A stretch of DNA of 64,000 nucleotides from Lachnospiraceae bacterium C1.1 (GTDB taxonomy: Bacteria > Bacillota > Clostridia > Lachnospirales > Lachnospiraceae). How positions within the stretch are numbered: position 1 is the stretch's first letter; each line of letters opens with the position of its first letter. The stretch covers positions 3,920,001-3,984,000 of the forward strand of contig JAUISW010000001.1 in assembly GCA_030434875.1 (NCBI GenBank), in the 5' to 3' direction. This document shows positions 1 through 9,806 of this stretch, in pieces. The position numbers and the translations under genes are program-made. A model generated the notes under the pieces. The model was not told the origin of the DNA, ran no database searches, and saw only the letters and a list, made by a program, of their open reading frames with translations.

Positions 1-142
1 TTATTCCTTCTATAATGTAGGCCTGGCTGATAGGATTATCGGCTTCAAATGTACTCAGGATCATATCTGTATTTTCATATCTGGATATATATTCGTTGGG
101 TTGTTTTCCAAAGGTAAGGGTAAAGGGGTTATTCTTTTTCAT
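1..142 (-). CDS. ATPase-like protein, N-terminal fragment
   Basis: The gene is cut by the window edge; only the first 47 codons are visible, read leftward from an ATG at 142-140. A Shine-Dalgarno-like AAGGATG lies just upstream. The visible peptide starts MKKNNPFTLTFGKQPNEYIS and continues into a segment ending near AYIIEGI. From recall, this resembles the N terminus of bacterial AAA-type ATP-binding proteins (DUF234 or archaeal-type ATPase group), where a Walker A motif would follow immediately. The P-loop itself lies outside the window, so the family call is inference. AT-rich direct repeats lie in its 5' region. Confidence 0.5.
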   Translation of the reverse strand, partial: MKKNNPFTLTFGKQPNEYISRYENTDMILSTFEADNPISQAYIIEGI

Positions 143-163
143 AATGTCGCATCCTTTCATAAA

Positions 164-238
164 TTTTCATAATTTATTATACTTTCATAATTCATCATAA
201 TTCAATATATTTTCATAATTCATCATAATTCATCATAT
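164..238. repeat. AT-rich direct repeats upstream of the ATPase-like gene
   Basis: A 22-bp unit starting TTTCATAATTCATC occurs perfectly at 183-204 and 211-232, a 28-bp period. A degenerate copy is at 164-180 and a partial continuation at 233-240. The repeats sit in the 5' region of the minus-strand gene at 1-142, so they could be an autoregulatory operator or simple AT-rich tandem duplication. No function is shown by the sequence. Confidence 0.6.
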
Positions 239-284
239 TTTCGCTAAACTTTCATGCATGGCTGATGCCGTGCGCTTTTCTATC

Positions 285-314
285 TTGACAAGCCCTTTAA
301 TAATTCAGTATAAT
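285..314 (+). promoter_or_regulatory. sigma-A-type promoter of the ileS T-box leader
   Basis: TTGACA at 285-290 and TATAAT at 309-314 are both exact consensus hexamers with an 18-bp spacer. Transcription would begin near 321, giving a leader of about 285 nt ahead of ileS. Confidence 0.85.
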
Positions 315-321
315 AAAGCAG

Positions 322-536
322 TTGTTGGAAAACAATAATTTAATAATGAATAAAGGCTATGACGAAAAATCACTTCCGAGCTGTGACTCTGAACGGTACG
401 CCGAAAGGCGGCTCATTAAGTCGATCCGTATTCATCTCACGTTACAGAGATGGCACATGATGGTGTGTATAGGTGGTACAACGGAAAACAAAGAGGCTCC
501 GCCCTATAGACAATATAGGACTGAGCCTCTTTTTTA
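322..536 (+). ncRNA. T-box leader of ileS
   Basis: This leader should sense uncharged tRNA-Ile and switch between terminator and antiterminator. The T-box element AGGTGGTACAACGG is at 471-484. The antiterminator can form from AUAGG (469-473) with CCUAU (503-507) and CGG (482-484) with CCG (499-501). This leaves a bulge starting UGGU, complementary to an ACCA tRNA 3' end. A CAGAGA segment and a small stem-III-like hairpin (about 452-468) precede it. A stem-I candidate spans 383-440, with GUGA/UCAC and UGAA/UUCA helices and an AUC triplet at 434-436 in the lower internal loop as a candidate specifier. Its distal part, CGCC-GAAA-GGCG, is not the usual long stem I, so that assignment is tentative. 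Confidence 0.8.
490..536 (+). terminator. T-box regulated terminator before ileS
   Basis: AAGAGGCTC (491-499) pairs with GAGCCTCTT (523-531), followed by a T run. The 5' arm overlaps the loop and 3' strand of the antiterminator, so the two folds exclude each other, as expected for a transcriptional T-box. Confidence 0.85.
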
Positions 537-606
537 AAATTTTGGAGTTGGACAAACGGATTTTTAGTCAAGGTCCAATCAGTGTAACCAGAGGAGGAAA
601 TTTAGA

Positions 607-3600
607 ATGTACGAGAAAGTCAATACTGATCTGAACTTCGTCTCAAGAGAAAAACAGATCGAGAAATTCTGGAAAGATCATGATATCTTCGAGAAGTCAA
701 TGGAACAGAGAAAACAGGGTGAGACCTACACATTTTATGACGGACCGCCAACGGCAAACGGAAAACCGCATATCGGTCACGTTCTTACCCGTGTTATCAA
801 GGATATGATCCCTCGTTACAGAACTATGAAGGGCTATTATGTACCGAGAAAGGCCGGCTGGGATACACATGGACTTCCGGTAGAGCTTGAAGTAGAGAAA
901 AAGCTCGGTCTTGACGGCAAGGAGCAGATAGAAAAATACGGACTTGAGCCGTTTATCAAAGAATGTAAAGAGTCAGTATGGAAATATAAGGGGATGTGGG
1001 AGGACTTCTCATCATCCGTTGGTTTCTGGGCAGATATGGAGAAGCCTTATGTAACTTATGAGGACAACTATATTGAGTCTGAATGGTGGGCACTTAAAAA
1101 TATCTGGGACAGAGGCCTTCTTTACAAGGGCTTTAAGATCGTTCCTTACTGCCCTCGCTGCGGCACTCCTCTTTCCAGCCACGAGGTTGCCCAGGGCTAT
1201 AAGAACGTTAAAGAGCGTTCGGCTATCGCACGTTTCAAGGTTAAGGATAAGGACGAGTACATCCTTGCATGGACAACCACTCCCTGGACACTTCCTTCCA
1301 ACGTTGCACTTTGCGTAAATCCTGAGGAAACCTACGTAAAGGTACACACAGCAGACAATTATACATATATCCTTGCAGAGGCTCTTTTAGAGAAGGTTTT
1401 AGGCGGAGAGGAAAATCCCTGCTCGCCTTATGAAGTTCTCGAGAAGTGCAAGGGTACAGACCTTGAGCATACAGAATATATCCCGCTTTTTGACTGCGCA
1501 GGCGCAGAGGCTGCAAAGCAGAAAAAGAAGGCTCACTTCGTAGTATGCGACGGATATGTAACCATGGAAGATGGTACCGGTGTAGTTCACATCGCACCTG
1601 CATTTGGTGAAGACGATGCCCGCGTAGGAAGAAAATACGACCTTCCTCTCGTACAGTTCGTTGACAGCCAGGGTAACATGACTAAGGAGACTCCTTTTGC
1701 AGGACTTTTTGTTAAGAAGGCAGATCCGGAAGTATTAAAAGACCTTGAGGCCAGAGGACTTCTCTTCAGTGCACCGAGCTTCGAGCATGACTATCCTTTC
1801 TGCTGGAGATGCGATACCCCGCTTATCTACTATGCAAGAGAGTCATGGTTCATAAAGATGACAGAGGTTAAGGATGAACTTTTAGAGAATAACAGCCAGA
1901 TTAACTGGATCCCAGAGACTATCGGAACAGGACGTTTCGGAGAATGGCTCAGAAACATCCAGGACTGGGCTGTTTCGAGAAACCGTTATTGGGGAACACC
2001 GCTTAATATCTGGGAATGCCCTGACTGCGGAAAGAGAATCTCCATCGGATCGAGGGAAGAGCTCTATAAGCTTTCCGGAAACGAGAAGGCAAAGACTGTA
2101 GAGCTTCACAGACCTTATATTGACGAGATTCTTTGCGAATGCCCTGAATGTAAGGGAAAGATGAAGAGAGTATCGGAGGTTATCGACTGCTGGTTTGATT
2201 CGGGAGCAATGCCTTTCGCACAGCATCATTATCCTTTTGAGAATGAAGAAGTATTTAAGAGACAGTATCCTGCAGCTTTCATTTCAGAGGCTGTAGACCA
2301 GACAAGAGGATGGTTCTATTCACTTCTTGCCGAGTCAACACTTCTTTTCCATTCACCGGCATACAAGAACGTTATCGTTTTAGGACTTGTGCTCGATGAA
2401 GACGGAAACAAGATGAGTAAGTCAAAGGGAAATGCCGTAGATCCTTTCGATGCACTGCAGAAACACGGTGCAGATGCGATCCGCTGGTATTTCTACGTAA
2501 ACAGTGCGCCCTGGCTTCCTAACCGTTTCCACGACAAGGCAGTTGTCGAGGGACAGAGAAAGTTCATGGGAACACTCTGGAATACTTATGCATTCTATGT
2601 ACTTTATGCAAATATCGACGGCTTTGATGCTTCGAAATACAGCCTTGACTATGAGAAGCTTTCCGTAATGGATAAATGGCTTCTTTCAAAGCTTAATTCT
2701 ACTATCAAAGAAGTTGACAACGACCTTGAAAATTATAAGATCACCGAGGCTGCAAAGGCATTACAGGAATTTGTTGATGAAATGAGTAACTGGTATGTTC
2801 GCCGCTCAAGAAAGAGATATTGGGCAAAGGGCATGGAGCAGGACAAAATAAATGCCTATATGACCCTTTACACAGCCCTGCTTGAGATTTCAAAGGCTGC
2901 TGCACCGATGATCCCCTTCATGACAGAGCAGATCTATCAGAATCTTGTATGCAGCTCTGATAAGAACGCACCTGAGTCGATCCATCTCTGCGATTATCCG
3001 ACAGTTGACGAGAAATTTATCGACAAGCAGCTCGAGGATGATATGGAAAAGGTAGTCGACATTGTAGTTCTCGGCCGTGCAGCAAGAAATGCCTGCAATA
3101 TCAAGAACAGACAGCCTCTTCCTCAGATGTTCGTACGTGCAGACGGAGCTCTTTCTGATTTCTACAAAGAGATCATTGAGGATGAGCTTAATGTAAAGAA
3201 GGTAGATTTCACAGATGATGTCCGTGAATTTACCACATATAACTTCAAACCGCAGCTTCGTACAGTAGGTCCTAAGTACGGTAAGGTGCTCGGAAAGATC
3301 AAGGAGATCCTTTCATCTCTTGACGGAAATGATGCAATGGATAAACTTGAGGCTGACGGATGTCTTAAATTTGACGCAAACGGTACAGAGGTTGTATTAT
3401 CAAAGGAGGATCTCCTTATTGAGATGAGCCAGAAGGAAGGATACGTTGAACAGGGTGATGCTAACGTAACAGTCGTATTTGACACCAATCTTTCCGAGGA
3501 GCTCATTGAAGAAGGTTTCGTAAGAGAACTTATCTCAAAGATTCAGACAATGAGAAAGGAGGCCGGTTTTGAAGTCATGGACAAGATCACGATCTCACTG

Positions 3601-3759
3601 GAGGGCAATGACAAGCTCGGAGCTTATCTAGAAAACAACAAAGATTATGTGATGAAGGAGGCCATGGCTGATAACGTAACTATCGGTAACGCAGGGGGAT
3701 ATTCCAAAGAGTGGAATATCAATGGTGAGCATGTTAAGCTTGGCGTTGAAAAGATTTAA
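607..3759 (+). CDS. ileS: isoleucyl-tRNA synthetase
   Basis: This enzyme charges tRNA-Ile with isoleucine in the cytoplasm. It is 1050 aa. The class I HIGH motif (PHIGH) ends at residue 58 and the KMSKS loop is at 602-606. A CP1 editing domain lies between them, with the TTTPWTLPSN signature near residue 225. A long anticodon-binding and C-terminal region follows. Both the motif context (GPPTANGKPHIGH) and the length above 1000 aa match the eukaryote-like type 2 enzyme of Thermus and many Clostridia, not the ~920-aa type 1 enzyme of Bacillus. Type 2 enzymes are generally insensitive to mupirocin; applying that here is inference. The ATG is preceded by GAGGAGG. Expression is controlled by the upstream T-box, and glgP follows after 49 bp with no visible terminator. 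Confidence 0.97.
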   Translation: MYEKVNTDLNFVSREKQIEKFWKDHDIFEKSMEQRKQGETYTFYDGPPTANGKPHIGHVLTRVIKDMIPRYRTMKGYYVPRKAGWDTHGLPVELEVEKKLGLDGKEQIEKYGLEPFIKECKESVWKYKGMWEDFSSSVGFWADMEKPYVTYEDNYIESEWWALKNIWDRGLLYKGFKIVPYCPRCGTPLSSHEVAQGYKNVKERSAIARFKVKDKDEYILAWTTTPWTLPSNVALCVNPEETYVKVHTADNYTYILAEALLEKVLGGEENPCSPYEVLEKCKGTDLEHTEYIPLFDCAGAEAAKQKKKAHFVVCDGYVTMEDGTGVVHIAPAFGEDDARVGRKYDLPLVQFVDSQGNMTKETPFAGLFVKKADPEVLKDLEARGLLFSAPSFEHDYPFCWRCDTPLIYYARESWFIKMTEVKDELLENNSQINWIPETIGTGRFGEWLRNIQDWAVSRNRYWGTPLNIWECPDCGKRISIGSREELYKLSGNEKAKTVELHRPYIDEILCECPECKGKMKRVSEVIDCWFDSGAMPFAQHHYPFENEEVFKRQYPAAFISEAVDQTRGWFYSLLAESTLLFHSPAYKNVIVLGLVLDEDGNKMSKSKGNAVDPFDALQKHGADAIRWYFYVNSAPWLPNRFHDKAVVEGQRKFMGTLWNTYAFYVLYANIDGFDASKYSLDYEKLSVMDKWLLSKLNSTIKEVDNDLENYKITEAAKALQEFVDEMSNWYVRRSRKRYWAKGMEQDKINAYMTLYTALLEISKAAAPMIPFMTEQIYQNLVCSSDKNAPESIHLCDYPTVDEKFIDKQLEDDMEKVVDIVVLGRAARNACNIKNRQPLPQMFVRADGALSDFYKEIIEDELNVKKVDFTDDVREFTTYNFKPQLRTVGPKYGKVLGKIKEILSSLDGNDAMDKLEADGCLKFDANGTEVVLSKEDLLIEMSQKEGYVEQGDANVTVVFDTNLSEELIEEGFVRELISKIQTMRKEAGFEVMDKITISLEGNDKLGAYLENNKDYVMKEAMADNVTIGNAGGYSKEWNINGEHVKLGVEKI

Positions 3760-3808
3760 GATCAGGCAGTAAGTTAATTTTGACGGCTGAGCGGGCGAGG
3801 AGGAACTA

Positions 3809-6283
3809 TTGTTCAATTCACGTAAGTTCGACAAGGAAAAATTCAAGAAGTCTATTGAAGAAAATGTCAAGGTTCTTTTCAGAAAGACCATAAAAGAGGC
3901 AGATATGCAGCAGCTTTTTCAGGCTGTCTGCGTATCTGTAAAGGATGACATCATCGAGAACTGGATGAGCACACAGAAGGCCTATGAAGAAGAGGATCCC
4001 AAAATCGTTTATTACATGTCCATGGAATTTCTTATGGGACGCGCATTAGGTAATAATCTTATTAACCTTTGCGAGTACAAGGAAGTAAAAGAAGCATTGG
4101 ATGAAATGGGAATCGACCTTAATGCGGTTGAGGATCAGGAGCCTGATGCAGCTTTAGGAAATGGCGGCCTTGGACGACTTGCCGCATGTTTCCTCGATTC
4201 ACTTGCAACTTTAGGATACAGCGCTTATGGATGCGGTATCCGTTACCGTTATGGTATGTTCAAGCAGAAGATACGTGACGGATACCAGATAGAAGTGCCT
4301 GATGACTGGCTTCGTGAGGGCAATCCTTTCGAGCTCCGCCGTCGTGAATATAAAAAGGAAGTTAAATTCGGCGGCTATGTAAAGGTCATAACTGATGAAA
4401 AGGGCAGAAATAAGTTTATTCAGGAGGATTATCAGTCAGTTCAGGCTGTTCCTTATGATATGCCTATAGTCGGTTACGGGAATGGCATCGTAAATACGCT
4501 CCGTGTATGGGATGCCGAGCCTGTAGAGTGCTTCCAGCTTGATTCCTTTGACAAGGGTGATTACCGCAAAGCGGTAGAGCAGGATAACCTTGCCAAAAAT
4601 ATAGTAGAGGTTCTTTATCCGAATGATAATCACTATGCAGGTAAAGAGCTCAGACTTAAACAGCAGTATTTCTTTATTTCAGCTTCTGTTCAGGAAGCGG
4701 TAGCAAAATATATGAGAAATCATGACGATATCCATAATTTTGCAGAAAAAAATATTTTCCAGTTAAATGATACCCATCCGACAGTGGCAATCCCTGAGCT
4801 CATGAGAGTCCTTATGGATGACTACGATCTGTCATGGGAAGATGCATGGGAGGTTACTACAAAGACCTGTGCATACACGAACCATACGATCATGTCGGAG
4901 GCTCTTGAAAAGTGGCCGATAGAGCTTTTCTCAAGGCTGCTTCCCAGAGTTTATCAGATAGTTGAGGAGATCAACCGCAGATTCTGCCTGAGAATACAGG
5001 AAATGTATCCGGGACGTCAGGACAAGATCAGGAACATGGCGATCATCTATGACGGACAGATCAGGATGGCATATCTTGCCATCGTTGCCGGTTTCTCTGT
5101 AAACGGTGTCGCAAGACTTCATACAGAAATCCTGAAGAACAGAGAGCTTCATGATTTCTATGAGATGATGCCTAAGAAGTTCAATAATAAGACTAACGGT
5201 ATCACACAGAGAAGATTTTTGCTTCATGCCAATCCGCTTCTTGCAGACTGGGTAACAGATCATATAGGTCCTGAATGGATCAAGGATCTTTCAAAGATCA
5301 AGGGCGTTGAAATATATGCCGATGATAAGAAGGCGCAGAAAGAGTTCATGAATATCAAATTCAGGAATAAAGAGCGTCTTGCAAAGTATATCTTAGATCA
5401 CAACGGCATTGTCGTTGATCCGAGATCGATATTTGATGTACAGGTAAAGAGACTTCATGAGTACAAGAGACAGCTCCTGAATATACTTCATGTTATGTAT
5501 CTTTATAATAAGATAAAAGCCAATCCCGGCATGGACTTCTATCCCAGGACGTTTATCTTTGGCGCAAAGGCAGCTGCAGGCTACAGAACAGCAAAGCTTA
5601 CGATCAAACTTATAAATTCTGTTGCTGATGTTGTTAATAATGATGAATCGATTAATGGAAAGCTTAAGGTTGTATTCATTGAGGATTACAGGGTTTCAAA
5701 TGCCGAGATAATTGTTTCAGCGGCTGATGTTTCTGAGCAGATTTCTACAGCTTCCAAGGAGGCTTCCGGAACCGGAAACATGAAATTTATGCTTAACGGT
5801 GCCCTGACGATCGGAACGATGGATGGTGCCAACGTAGAGATGGCTGAGGAAGTCGGCAAAGACAATATGTTTATTTTCGGACTGTCTGCTGACGAAGTTA
5901 TCGAATATGAGAAGAACGGCGGATATAATCCGATGGATATATTCAATAATGACAGGGATGTAAGGGATGTTCTCACGCAGCTTGTTAACGGTTTTTATTC
6001 AAAAGATGACCCGGATATGTTCCGTGACCTCTACAATTCACTTTTGAATACAAAATCCACATCAAAAGCTGATACTTACTTCATACTGAAAGATTTCCGT
6101 TCTTATGCGGATGCGCAGGAGAAGGTTGAGAAGCAGTATCGTGACAGCGATCTTTGGGCTAAGAAGGCTATTCTCAATACTTCTGCAGCAGGAAAGTTCT
6201 CATCCGACAGAACCATTCAGGAATATGTTGATGAGATCTGGCACTTAGACAAGGTAACATTGCCAAAGAAGGCAAAGAAATAA
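3809..6283 (+). CDS. glgP: glycogen/maltodextrin phosphorylase
   Basis: This enzyme cleaves alpha-1,4-glucans with phosphate to release glucose-1-phosphate. It is 824 aa, the normal length for GT35 phosphorylases. The pyridoxal-phosphate lysine sits in GTGNMKFMLNGA (about K659). Other family landmarks are NGGLGRLAACFLDS near residue 110 and LNDTHPTVAIPELMR near 315. The best start is a TTG at 3809, placed about 6 nt after GAGGAGG (around 3796-3803); no ATG lies closer to the site. It stands alone between ileS and the hydratase and ends in its own hairpin terminator at 6294-6326. Confidence 0.95.
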   Translation: MFNSRKFDKEKFKKSIEENVKVLFRKTIKEADMQQLFQAVCVSVKDDIIENWMSTQKAYEEEDPKIVYYMSMEFLMGRALGNNLINLCEYKEVKEALDEMGIDLNAVEDQEPDAALGNGGLGRLAACFLDSLATLGYSAYGCGIRYRYGMFKQKIRDGYQIEVPDDWLREGNPFELRRREYKKEVKFGGYVKVITDEKGRNKFIQEDYQSVQAVPYDMPIVGYGNGIVNTLRVWDAEPVECFQLDSFDKGDYRKAVEQDNLAKNIVEVLYPNDNHYAGKELRLKQQYFFISASVQEAVAKYMRNHDDIHNFAEKNIFQLNDTHPTVAIPELMRVLMDDYDLSWEDAWEVTTKTCAYTNHTIMSEALEKWPIELFSRLLPRVYQIVEEINRRFCLRIQEMYPGRQDKIRNMAIIYDGQIRMAYLAIVAGFSVNGVARLHTEILKNRELHDFYEMMPKKFNNKTNGITQRRFLLHANPLLADWVTDHIGPEWIKDLSKIKGVEIYADDKKAQKEFMNIKFRNKERLAKYILDHNGIVVDPRSIFDVQVKRLHEYKRQLLNILHVMYLYNKIKANPGMDFYPRTFIFGAKAAAGYRTAKLTIKLINSVADVVNNDESINGKLKVVFIEDYRVSNAEIIVSAADVSEQISTASKEASGTGNMKFMLNGALTIGTMDGANVEMAEEVGKDNMFIFGLSADEVIEYEKNGGYNPMDIFNNDRDVRDVLTQLVNGFYSKDDPDMFRDLYNSLLNTKSTSKADTYFILKDFRSYADAQEKVEKQYRDSDLWAKKAILNTSAAGKFSSDRTIQEYVDEIWHLDKVTLPKKAKK

Positions 6284-6293
6284 TTTAACGGTT

Positions 6294-6326
6294 AAAGAGC
6301 TGGATGCGCAGCAATCTGGCTCTTTT
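6294..6326 (+). terminator. glgP terminator
   Basis: AAAGAGC (6294-6300) pairs with GCTCTTTT (6319-6326), only a few bases after the glgP stop. Confidence 0.75.
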
Positions 6327-6345
6327 ACTATATACAGAGATATTT

Positions 6346-6596
6346 GTTACTGTTCACAGGCAAACTGCGCACTCCGCTACTCTGTACGCTATTTCACTAA
6401 GTGCTGAAGCACTAAGTGAAATATGTGTGCGCAGTTATGCCACAATAACTCTGACTGAACACTGGGTTTTGCCCATTGCCGTATGCGCATAATACTTAGC
6501 GAAGCAAAGCTGAGCTTAGTATATGCCACACAGAGGGGGCAATCTTAAATGGCAAAACCCGTTACTGGAGCACGCTGAAAGCGTGTGAACAGTAAC
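6346..6596 (+). mobile_element. MITE-like element, subfamily A, expanded copy (A1)
   Basis: The element begins GTTACTGTTCACA and ends with the reverse complement TGTGAACAGTAAC, a 13-bp perfect inverted repeat. It is bounded by the direct repeat AGATATTT at 6338-6345 and 6597-6604, an 8-bp target duplication. It aligns end to end with copies A2 and A3 (147 bp) except for two extra blocks of about 50 bp. One follows CTCCGCT near 6378; the other follows CATTGCCGTA near 6484. Each block carries its own imperfect palindrome. There is no transposase gene, so the element would be non-autonomous. It lies between two hairpin terminators downstream of glgP. Confidence 0.9.
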
Positions 6597-6617
6597 AGAT
6601 ATTTTTACTTATGGCAG

Positions 6618-6640
6618 AAAGCCGCATTTGCGGTCTTTTT
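6618..6640 (+). terminator. second hairpin terminator after glgP and A1
   Basis: CCGC-ATTT-GCGG flanked by AAAG and TCTTTTT forms a short intrinsic-terminator-like hairpin about 40 bp before the hydratase start. Confidence 0.5.
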
Positions 6641-6683
6641 AAACTTTTACTAAAAATTTTTTTAAGCAAAGGAGAGATCAGAC

Positions 6684-8969
6684 ATGGTTGATGCAGTAAA
6701 GGTAAACGGAGGGGGAGTTTTCATCCGAAACGGAAGGGAGATCGTTTCGGATGCAGGAAGCATTTCTGTAACAAAAGACGAGGCTAAGAAGGGAACTATA
6801 GCCTACAGTATTCTTGAGAAACATAACACAGCAGCTGATATGAATAATCTCAAGGTTAAGTTTGACTGTATTACATCACACGACATTACTTATGTTGGAA
6901 TTATTCAGACTGCAAGAGCTTCAGGACTTGAAAAATTCCCCATTCCCTACGTACTTACAAACTGCCATAATTCGCTCTGCGCTGTAGGCGGAACGATCAA
7001 TGAAGATGACCATGTATTCGGTCTTTCTGCTGCAAAAAAATATGGCGGAATCTATGTACCGCCTCACCAGGCAGTAATCCATCAGTATGCGAGAGAAATG
7101 CTCGCAGGCTGCGGAAAAATGGTACTTGGGTCTGATTCACACACACGTTACGGTGCGCTCGGGACCATGGCAATGGGAGAAGGCGGCGGAGAGCTTGTAA
7201 AACAGCTCCTCGGACAGACCTATGACGTGGCATATCCGGATGTTGTGGCAATCTATCTTGACGGAGAAGTCGGATACGGAGTAGGACCTCAGGACGTGGC
7301 TCTTGCCCTTATCGGAAACCTCTTTAAGGACGGAATCGTTAAGAACAAGGTAATGGAATTCATCGGTCCCGGTGTTGCCAAGCTTTCGGCTGATTTCAGG
7401 ATCGGAATCGATGTAATGACCACTGAGACCACCTGCCTTTCATCTATCTGGGAGACAGATGAGACAGTAAGAGAGTTCTACGAGATCCATGGACGTGAGG
7501 GTGAATATAAGGAGTTAAGGCCGGCTGAGACAGCTTATTATGATGAGCTCGTAACTGTTGATCTTTCCGCTATCAAGCCGATGATCGCAATGCCTTTCCA
7601 CCCTTCAAATACTTACACTATTGAGGAAGTTAATGCAAATCTTTCCGATGTGCTTGCCGAGGCAGAGAAGAGAGCAAAGGTTTCCTTCGGAGACAAGGTT
7701 GATTTCGACCTTCACAGCAAGATCGTTGACGGAAAGCTCCTTGTAGACCAGGGAATCATCGCAGGCTGTGCCGGCGGCGGTTTCGAGAATCTCTGTGCTG
7801 CAGCAGACATCCTTAATGGTGCAGACATCGGAAGCAACGCCTTCACAATGAGCGTATATCCAGCATCTATGCCGATCTATGCAGAGCTCGTAAAGAACGG
7901 TGCAATGAGCAAATTCATTGATGCCGGTGTTGTTGTCAAGACCTGTTTCTGCGGACCTTGCTTCGGCGCAGGTGATACACCTTCAAATAATGCTTTCTCG
8001 ATCAGACACTCAACACGTAACTTCCCGAACCGTGAAGGATCGAAGGTTCAGCAGGGTCAGATTTCATCGGTAGCATTGATGGATGCGAGATCTATCGCAG
8101 CTACTGCAGCAAACAAGGGAATCCTTACTCCTGCAACTGAAATGGATATCGAGATCGGAAAGTATAAATATTTCTTTGATAAGGGAATTTATGAGAAGAG
8201 AGTATATGATTCCAAGGGTGAGGCAAAGCCGGAGGAAAAGCTCGTACTCGGACCCAACATCAAGGACTGGCCGGAAATGGTGGCACTCACTGATAATCTC
8301 CTTCTCAAGGTCGTATCAGAGATCCACGATCCTGTAACTACTACTGATGAGCTTATTCCTTCGGGAGAGACTTCTTCCTACCGTTCAAATCCTCTCGGAC
8401 TTGCTGAGTTCACTCTTTCGAGAAAGGATCCTCTCTATGTAGGACGTGCCAAGGAGGTACAGGCATTTGAAAGAGCAAGGGAGGACGGCGTAAATGCCCT
8501 TGAGAAGGTTGTAGAAGCTTCCGCCGAAATGCAGGGCGCTGTAAAGACCGTATCTAAGGAATTTGATGACTTTAACTGGGATAATACGGGAATAGGTTCT
8601 GTTATATTTGCTGTAAAGCCCGGAGACGGCTCCGCGAGAGAGCAGGCTGCTTCATGTCAGAAGGTTCTCGGAGGCTGGGCAAATATCGCCAATGAGTACG
8701 CTACAAAGCGCTACAGGAGCAATCTTATCAACTGGGGAATGCTTCCCTTCATAATCGAGAAGGGCGATCTTCCGTTTAAGAATCTCGACTATATATTTGT
8801 TCCGGGAATTAAGAAGGCTGTAGAAGAGAAAGCTGATCTGATCAAGGCTTATGCCATTAAAGACGGCAGCTTTAAGGAATTTAACCTGACTCTTGGAAGT
8901 CTTACGGATGACGAGAGAAAGATAATCCTTGCCGGCTGTCTCATTAATTACAATAAAAACAATAAGTAA
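6684..8969 (+). CDS. aconitase-family hydratase
   Basis: The protein is 761 aa and belongs to the aconitase/isopropylmalate isomerase superfamily, whose [4Fe-4S] enzymes perform dehydration and rehydration of hydroxy acids. Candidate cluster cysteines lie in CFCGPCFG (residues 421-426), and another cysteine-containing segment, CHNSLC, is at 94-99. [12 protein letters not shown] replaces the usual GTDSHTP sequence of classical aconitase, which from recall fits the YbhJ-like hydratase branch common in Clostridia. A swivel domain occupies the C-terminal ~150 residues. The ATG follows AAAGGAGAG. The exact substrate (citrate or another acid) cannot be decided from sequence alone. It is monocistronic, closed by the shared terminator at 8986-9017. 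Confidence 0.85.
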   Translation: MVDAVKVNGGGVFIRNGREIVSDAGSISVTKDEAKKGTIAYSILEKHNTAADMNNLKVKFDCITSHDITYVGIIQTARASGLEKFPIPYVLTNCHNSLCAVGGTINEDDHVFGLSAAKKYGGIYVPPHQAVIHQYAREMLAGCGKMVLGSDSHTRYGALGTMAMGEGGGELVKQLLGQTYDVAYPDVVAIYLDGEVGYGVGPQDVALALIGNLFKDGIVKNKVMEFIGPGVAKLSADFRIGIDVMTTETTCLSSIWETDETVREFYEIHGREGEYKELRPAETAYYDELVTVDLSAIKPMIAMPFHPSNTYTIEEVNANLSDVLAEAEKRAKVSFGDKVDFDLHSKIVDGKLLVDQGIIAGCAGGGFENLCAAADILNGADIGSNAFTMSVYPASMPIYAELVKNGAMSKFIDAGVVVKTCFCGPCFGAGDTPSNNAFSIRHSTRNFPNREGSKVQQGQISSVALMDARSIAATAANKGILTPATEMDIEIGKYKYFFDKGIYEKRVYDSKGEAKPEEKLVLGPNIKDWPEMVALTDNLLLKVVSEIHDPVTTTDELIPSGETSSYRSNPLGLAEFTLSRKDPLYVGRAKEVQAFERAREDGVNALEKVVEASAEMQGAVKTVSKEFDDFNWDNTGIGSVIFAVKPGDGSAREQAASCQKVLGGWANIANEYATKRYRSNLINWGMLPFIIEKGDLPFKNLDYIFVPGIKKAVEEKADLIKAYAIKDGSFKEFNLTLGSLTDDERKIILAGCLINYNKNNK

Positions 8970-8985
8970 GCCAAAATAAGGCAAT

Positions 8986-9017
8986 AAAAAAATCCGGTGT
9001 AAAAACCGGATTTTTTT
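8986..9017. terminator. bidirectional terminator between convergent genes
   Basis: AAAAAAATCCGG and CCGGATTTTTTT form a symmetric hairpin with A and T tracts on both sides. It serves the hydratase (plus strand) and the lipoprotein gene (minus strand). Confidence 0.85.
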
Positions 9018-9038
9018 ATGTGATAAATATATTTGGAA

Positions 9039-9806
9039 TTATTCTTCTTCCTCGTTGAAGTCGATAGTGCTGAGCTTTCCGTCTGTGAAATAGAAGTCAA
9101 GAAGGAAAAGCTTTCCGTCTGATGAGTAAACATCATACTCTACGTAATCGCTGTCTGAATCGTAAGGAGATGAAAGATCATAAGCTGTGATACCGAACTG
9201 ATCGAAGAGCTTTCCGAGATCCTCACCATAGTTCTTGATCTCTGTAAGCTGCGCGTCCGTAGCTGCTTCTATATCTTCATAATCTGAAAGGTCATCATTG
9301 GCAGCGTCCTCGTCTCCGTCGTTCTGTGCTGTAAGGTATTTCAGACGGGCATCCTTGATCGCTGTGGAGCCTGTATCGCCTATAGCCTTTGAAGCTGAGA
9401 AATCGCTTGTCTTGATATCAGCGCCAAGAGCTGAAACATTGGCATCAACTGCATTGTTAAGATATGCATATGCTGAATAGTAACCTTCTTCGTCTGTGCT
9501 GCCGGCTGTGATATCTGTGTTGCTCTCATCGATCTCATCATCAACTACATCATCACTTACAGCTTCAGTGTCAGCAGCTTCGGTTGATCCTTCCTCAACT
9601 TCTGTAGCTTCTGCGGAAGCAGCCTCAGAAGGAGCAGCTTCACTTGCAGCCTCAGTAGAAGCAGTGCTTGCAGCAGCCTCGGTAGAAGCAGTGCTTGCAG
9701 CTGTAGAAGCTGTTGAAGCGGTAGAACCACATGCAGTAAGACTCATTGCAAGAAGAGCAGCAGATAAAACTGCAGCAATCGATTTAGAAAGATTGAATTT
9801 TCTCAT
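9039..9806 (-). CDS. acidic lipoprotein of unknown function
   Basis: This is a secreted lipoprotein of 255 aa. The N terminus MRKFNLSKSIAAVLSAALLA is a signal peptide ending in the lipobox LTAC, so the cysteine near residue 26 should be lipidated. A low-complexity linker rich in Ala, Ser, Thr and Glu (TAST/TEAAS repeats) follows to about residue 80. The remainder is an acidic domain rich in Asp, Tyr and Glu, ending DFNEEEE. The start at 9806 was chosen over an upstream in-frame ATG at 9866 because GGAGGT precedes it and the signal peptide begins there. I do not recognise the C-terminal domain. It is monocistronic. Confidence 0.8.
   Translation of the reverse strand: MRKFNLSKSIAAVLSAALLAMSLTACGSTASTASTAASTASTEAAASTASTEAASEAAPSEAASAEATEVEEGSTEAADTEAVSDDVVDDEIDESNTDITAGSTDEEGYYSAYAYLNNAVDANVSALGADIKTSDFSASKAIGDTGSTAIKDARLKYLTAQNDGDEDAANDDLSDYEDIEAATDAQLTEIKNYGEDLGKLFDQFGITAYDLSSPYDSDSDYVEYDVYSSDGKLFLLDFYFTDGKLSTIDFNEEEE

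Noticed and set aside
322..537. Open frame of 71 aa before ileS
   Set aside because: It covers the T-box element and terminator; the conserved RNA features explain the region and there is no ribosome site.
6304..6492. Open frame through terminator and element A1
   Set aside because: It covers a terminator stem and hairpins, with no ribosome site or protein-like composition.
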